From contig NZ_CP065219.1 in assembly GCF_015767675.1 (NCBI RefSeq), forward strand, positions 1-64,000: a stretch of 64,000 nt of DNA. The letters are read 5' to 3'. The stretch comes from Vibrio navarrensis. GTDB lineage: Bacteria; Pseudomonadota; Gammaproteobacteria; Enterobacterales; Vibrionaceae. Both the position numbers and the translations under genes were made by a program. The stretch's first letter is position 1; the number at the start of each line of letters is the position of its first letter. Positions 62,811 to 64,000 of the stretch are shown here, one piece after another. The notes beneath the pieces are model-generated. The model had not been told where the DNA came from, did no database searches, and was given only the letters and a program-made list of their open reading frames with translations.

Positions 62811-64000
62811 ATGGATACCCAACAAACCACATTGACCTTTCAAGCTCTTAAGCAAGGTGCCGACGGTTACATCAAACGCCGCAATCAGCGTTTACTCGCC
62901 AACCATCGTAAAGAACTGCGTAACTTTACTCGTGCTGAAGCCACTGCCTATCTCGATATCGATGCTAAAACATTGGATAAGTACGTCGCCAATGCCGGGA
63001 TCGACCCACGCCGCCATCAAGATTCTCAGTGGTCGATTAACATTGAAGAGATGTATACGGTGCGCGATTTGTTGCCCGACTCTCTGCGCAAAGAAGCTAA
63101 ATTTGTCCGCGATAGTCACCAAAAGACCCAAATTATCGTGATTCAAAACCAAAAAGGAGGCGTTGGGAAAACCGTCTCTGCCGCAACGATTGCATCTGGT
63201 TTAGCCACTGAATTTCATCAAGAATATCGCGTCGGTCTGATCGATATGGATGGCCAAGCGACACTTTCCATGTACTACGCTCCAGAAGCAGAACAGGAAG
63301 GTTGTTTGTCCGTGGGCGACTTGATGATGCAAAACTTTGATCTCGAAGAAGGTGAAACACTGGCTCAAGTGGTGTCGGATTCGTTTTTGAAAACCACCAT
63401 ACCTAATCTGCGTATCCTACCGGCATCACAAACCGACCGAGCGATTGAAGGCTGGTTTCATGAGCAAGTGTTTAGCCACAAACTGCCTTCCCCTTACTCA
63501 ATTTTGAGTGAGATTATCAACTCGGTGCGAGATGAGTTTGATATTATCCTGATTGATACCCCACCATCATTAGGGTACGCCACCTATAACGCCTACTTTG
63601 CAGCGACCAGTGTCGTTTTCCCACTTTCGATTACCGAAAACGACATCGATGCTACGTGCTCCTATTTCAGTTACATCCCTCAAGTGTGGGCCTTGTTGGC
63701 GAATGCCAACCACTCTGGTTATGACTTTATGAAAATACTATTAACTAACCATAGAGACGGCTCGACAACCACTGAATTAATGAACAGCTTGTACGACCAT
63801 TTTTCTCCTTATCTTTACTCTAAAGAGTTCAAACATAGTGAAGCGATCCGTCAGGCCTCTTCCCTACTTTCCACCGTCTTTGATATGTCGAAAAGTGAGT
63901 ATCCGAAGAGCAAAGGCACTTTCCAAAGTGCGCAGCAAAATGGTTATGAAGTGACGAGCCAAATTTTGCGCGACATCGTTAACGTTTGGCGAGAGGAACA
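62811..64000 (+). CDS. parA: ParA partition ATPase, type Ia (3' part outside window)
   Basis: ATG 62811 follows TGGAGATAGAA and the frame is open to the right edge (396 codons). Residues 1-105 form an N-terminal DNA-binding extension (RAEATAYLDIDAKTLDKYV) as in P1 ParA and F SopA. The ATPase has the deviant Walker A KGGVGKT (residues 115-121), the A' motif GLIDMDGQATLS and Walker B ILIDTPPSLG. It segregates plasmid copies with ParB and a centromere site, which should lie to the right. Type Ia ParA also represses its own promoter. Confidence 0.95.
   Translation, partial: MDTQQTTLTFQALKQGADGYIKRRNQRLLANHRKELRNFTRAEATAYLDIDAKTLDKYVANAGIDPRRHQDSQWSINIEEMYTVRDLLPDSLRKEAKFVRDSHQKTQIIVIQNQKGGVGKTVSAATIASGLATEFHQEYRVGLIDMDGQATLSMYYAPEAEQEGCLSVGDLMMQNFDLEEGETLAQVVSDSFLKTTIPNLRILPASQTDRAIEGWFHEQVFSHKLPSPYSILSEIINSVRDEFDIILIDTPPSLGYATYNAYFAATSVVFPLSITENDIDATCSYFSYIPQVWALLANANHSGYDFMKILLTNHRDGSTTTELMNSLYDHFSPYLYSKEFKHSEAIRQASSLLSTVFDMSKSEYPKSKGTFQSAQQNGYEVTSQILRDIVNVWREE

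Overview
The window looks like part of a conjugative plasmid of a Vibrio or close relative (Vibrionaceae). The plasmid signs are an F-type transfer cluster at the left edge (traA-L-E-K-B with a TraY-like gene upstream), a type Ia parA at the right edge, a toxin-antitoxin pair, plasmid-type umuDC and a Cre-like recombinase. The host sign is a complete Qrr quorum-sensing small RNA gene with two LuxO-like sites and a sigma-54-like promoter. Qrr RNAs are known from Vibrionaceae.

Layout. 1-3250: transfer genes, all leftward. 3250-5670: a candidate oriT/regulatory region, a self-cleaving CI/LexA-type repressor, and a probable replication gene cut off by IS66 remnants. 5963-8277: a 2,315-bp copy of the PTS IIB-IIC-IID genes. 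An apparently identical inverted copy lies at 43809-46123 inside the main operon. 8362-11630: nested insertion-sequence fragments, a Cre-like recombinase beside a 34-bp lox-like palindrome, and a group II intron relic. 11650-57905: a large glycosaminoglycan (chondroitin/dermatan sulfate, possibly hyaluronan) utilisation locus, interrupted by IS and intron remnants. 57979-64000: plasmid maintenance genes, qrr, umuDC, small unknowns, HigB/HigA-like toxin-antitoxin, and parA.

How the locus is inferred to work. Four secreted PL8 lyases (three chondroitinase ABC I-like, one ABC II-like exolyase) cut the polymer into unsaturated oligosaccharides. Two outer-membrane barrels (autotransporter-type and OprD-type) may pass the products. 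Three exported Cys-type sulfatases, two with Tat signals, are matured by an anSME and remove sulfate. A mannose-family PTS imports and phosphorylates the product. A signal-less GH105-type hydrolase then splits it in the cytoplasm. The uronic acid half goes through KduI, KduD, KdgK and Eda. The GalNAc half goes through AgaA, AgaS and KbaY/KbaZ. A tagatose-6-phosphate kinase and the expected DeoR-type regulator are not in the window. TTTCG/CGAAA operator-like repeats precede several of the operons, so the regulator is probably encoded elsewhere.

Limits. All identifications come from reading motifs and remembered family sequences; no database search was run. Start codons were moved from the longest open frame where a better ribosome binding site or signal peptide pointed to another start.
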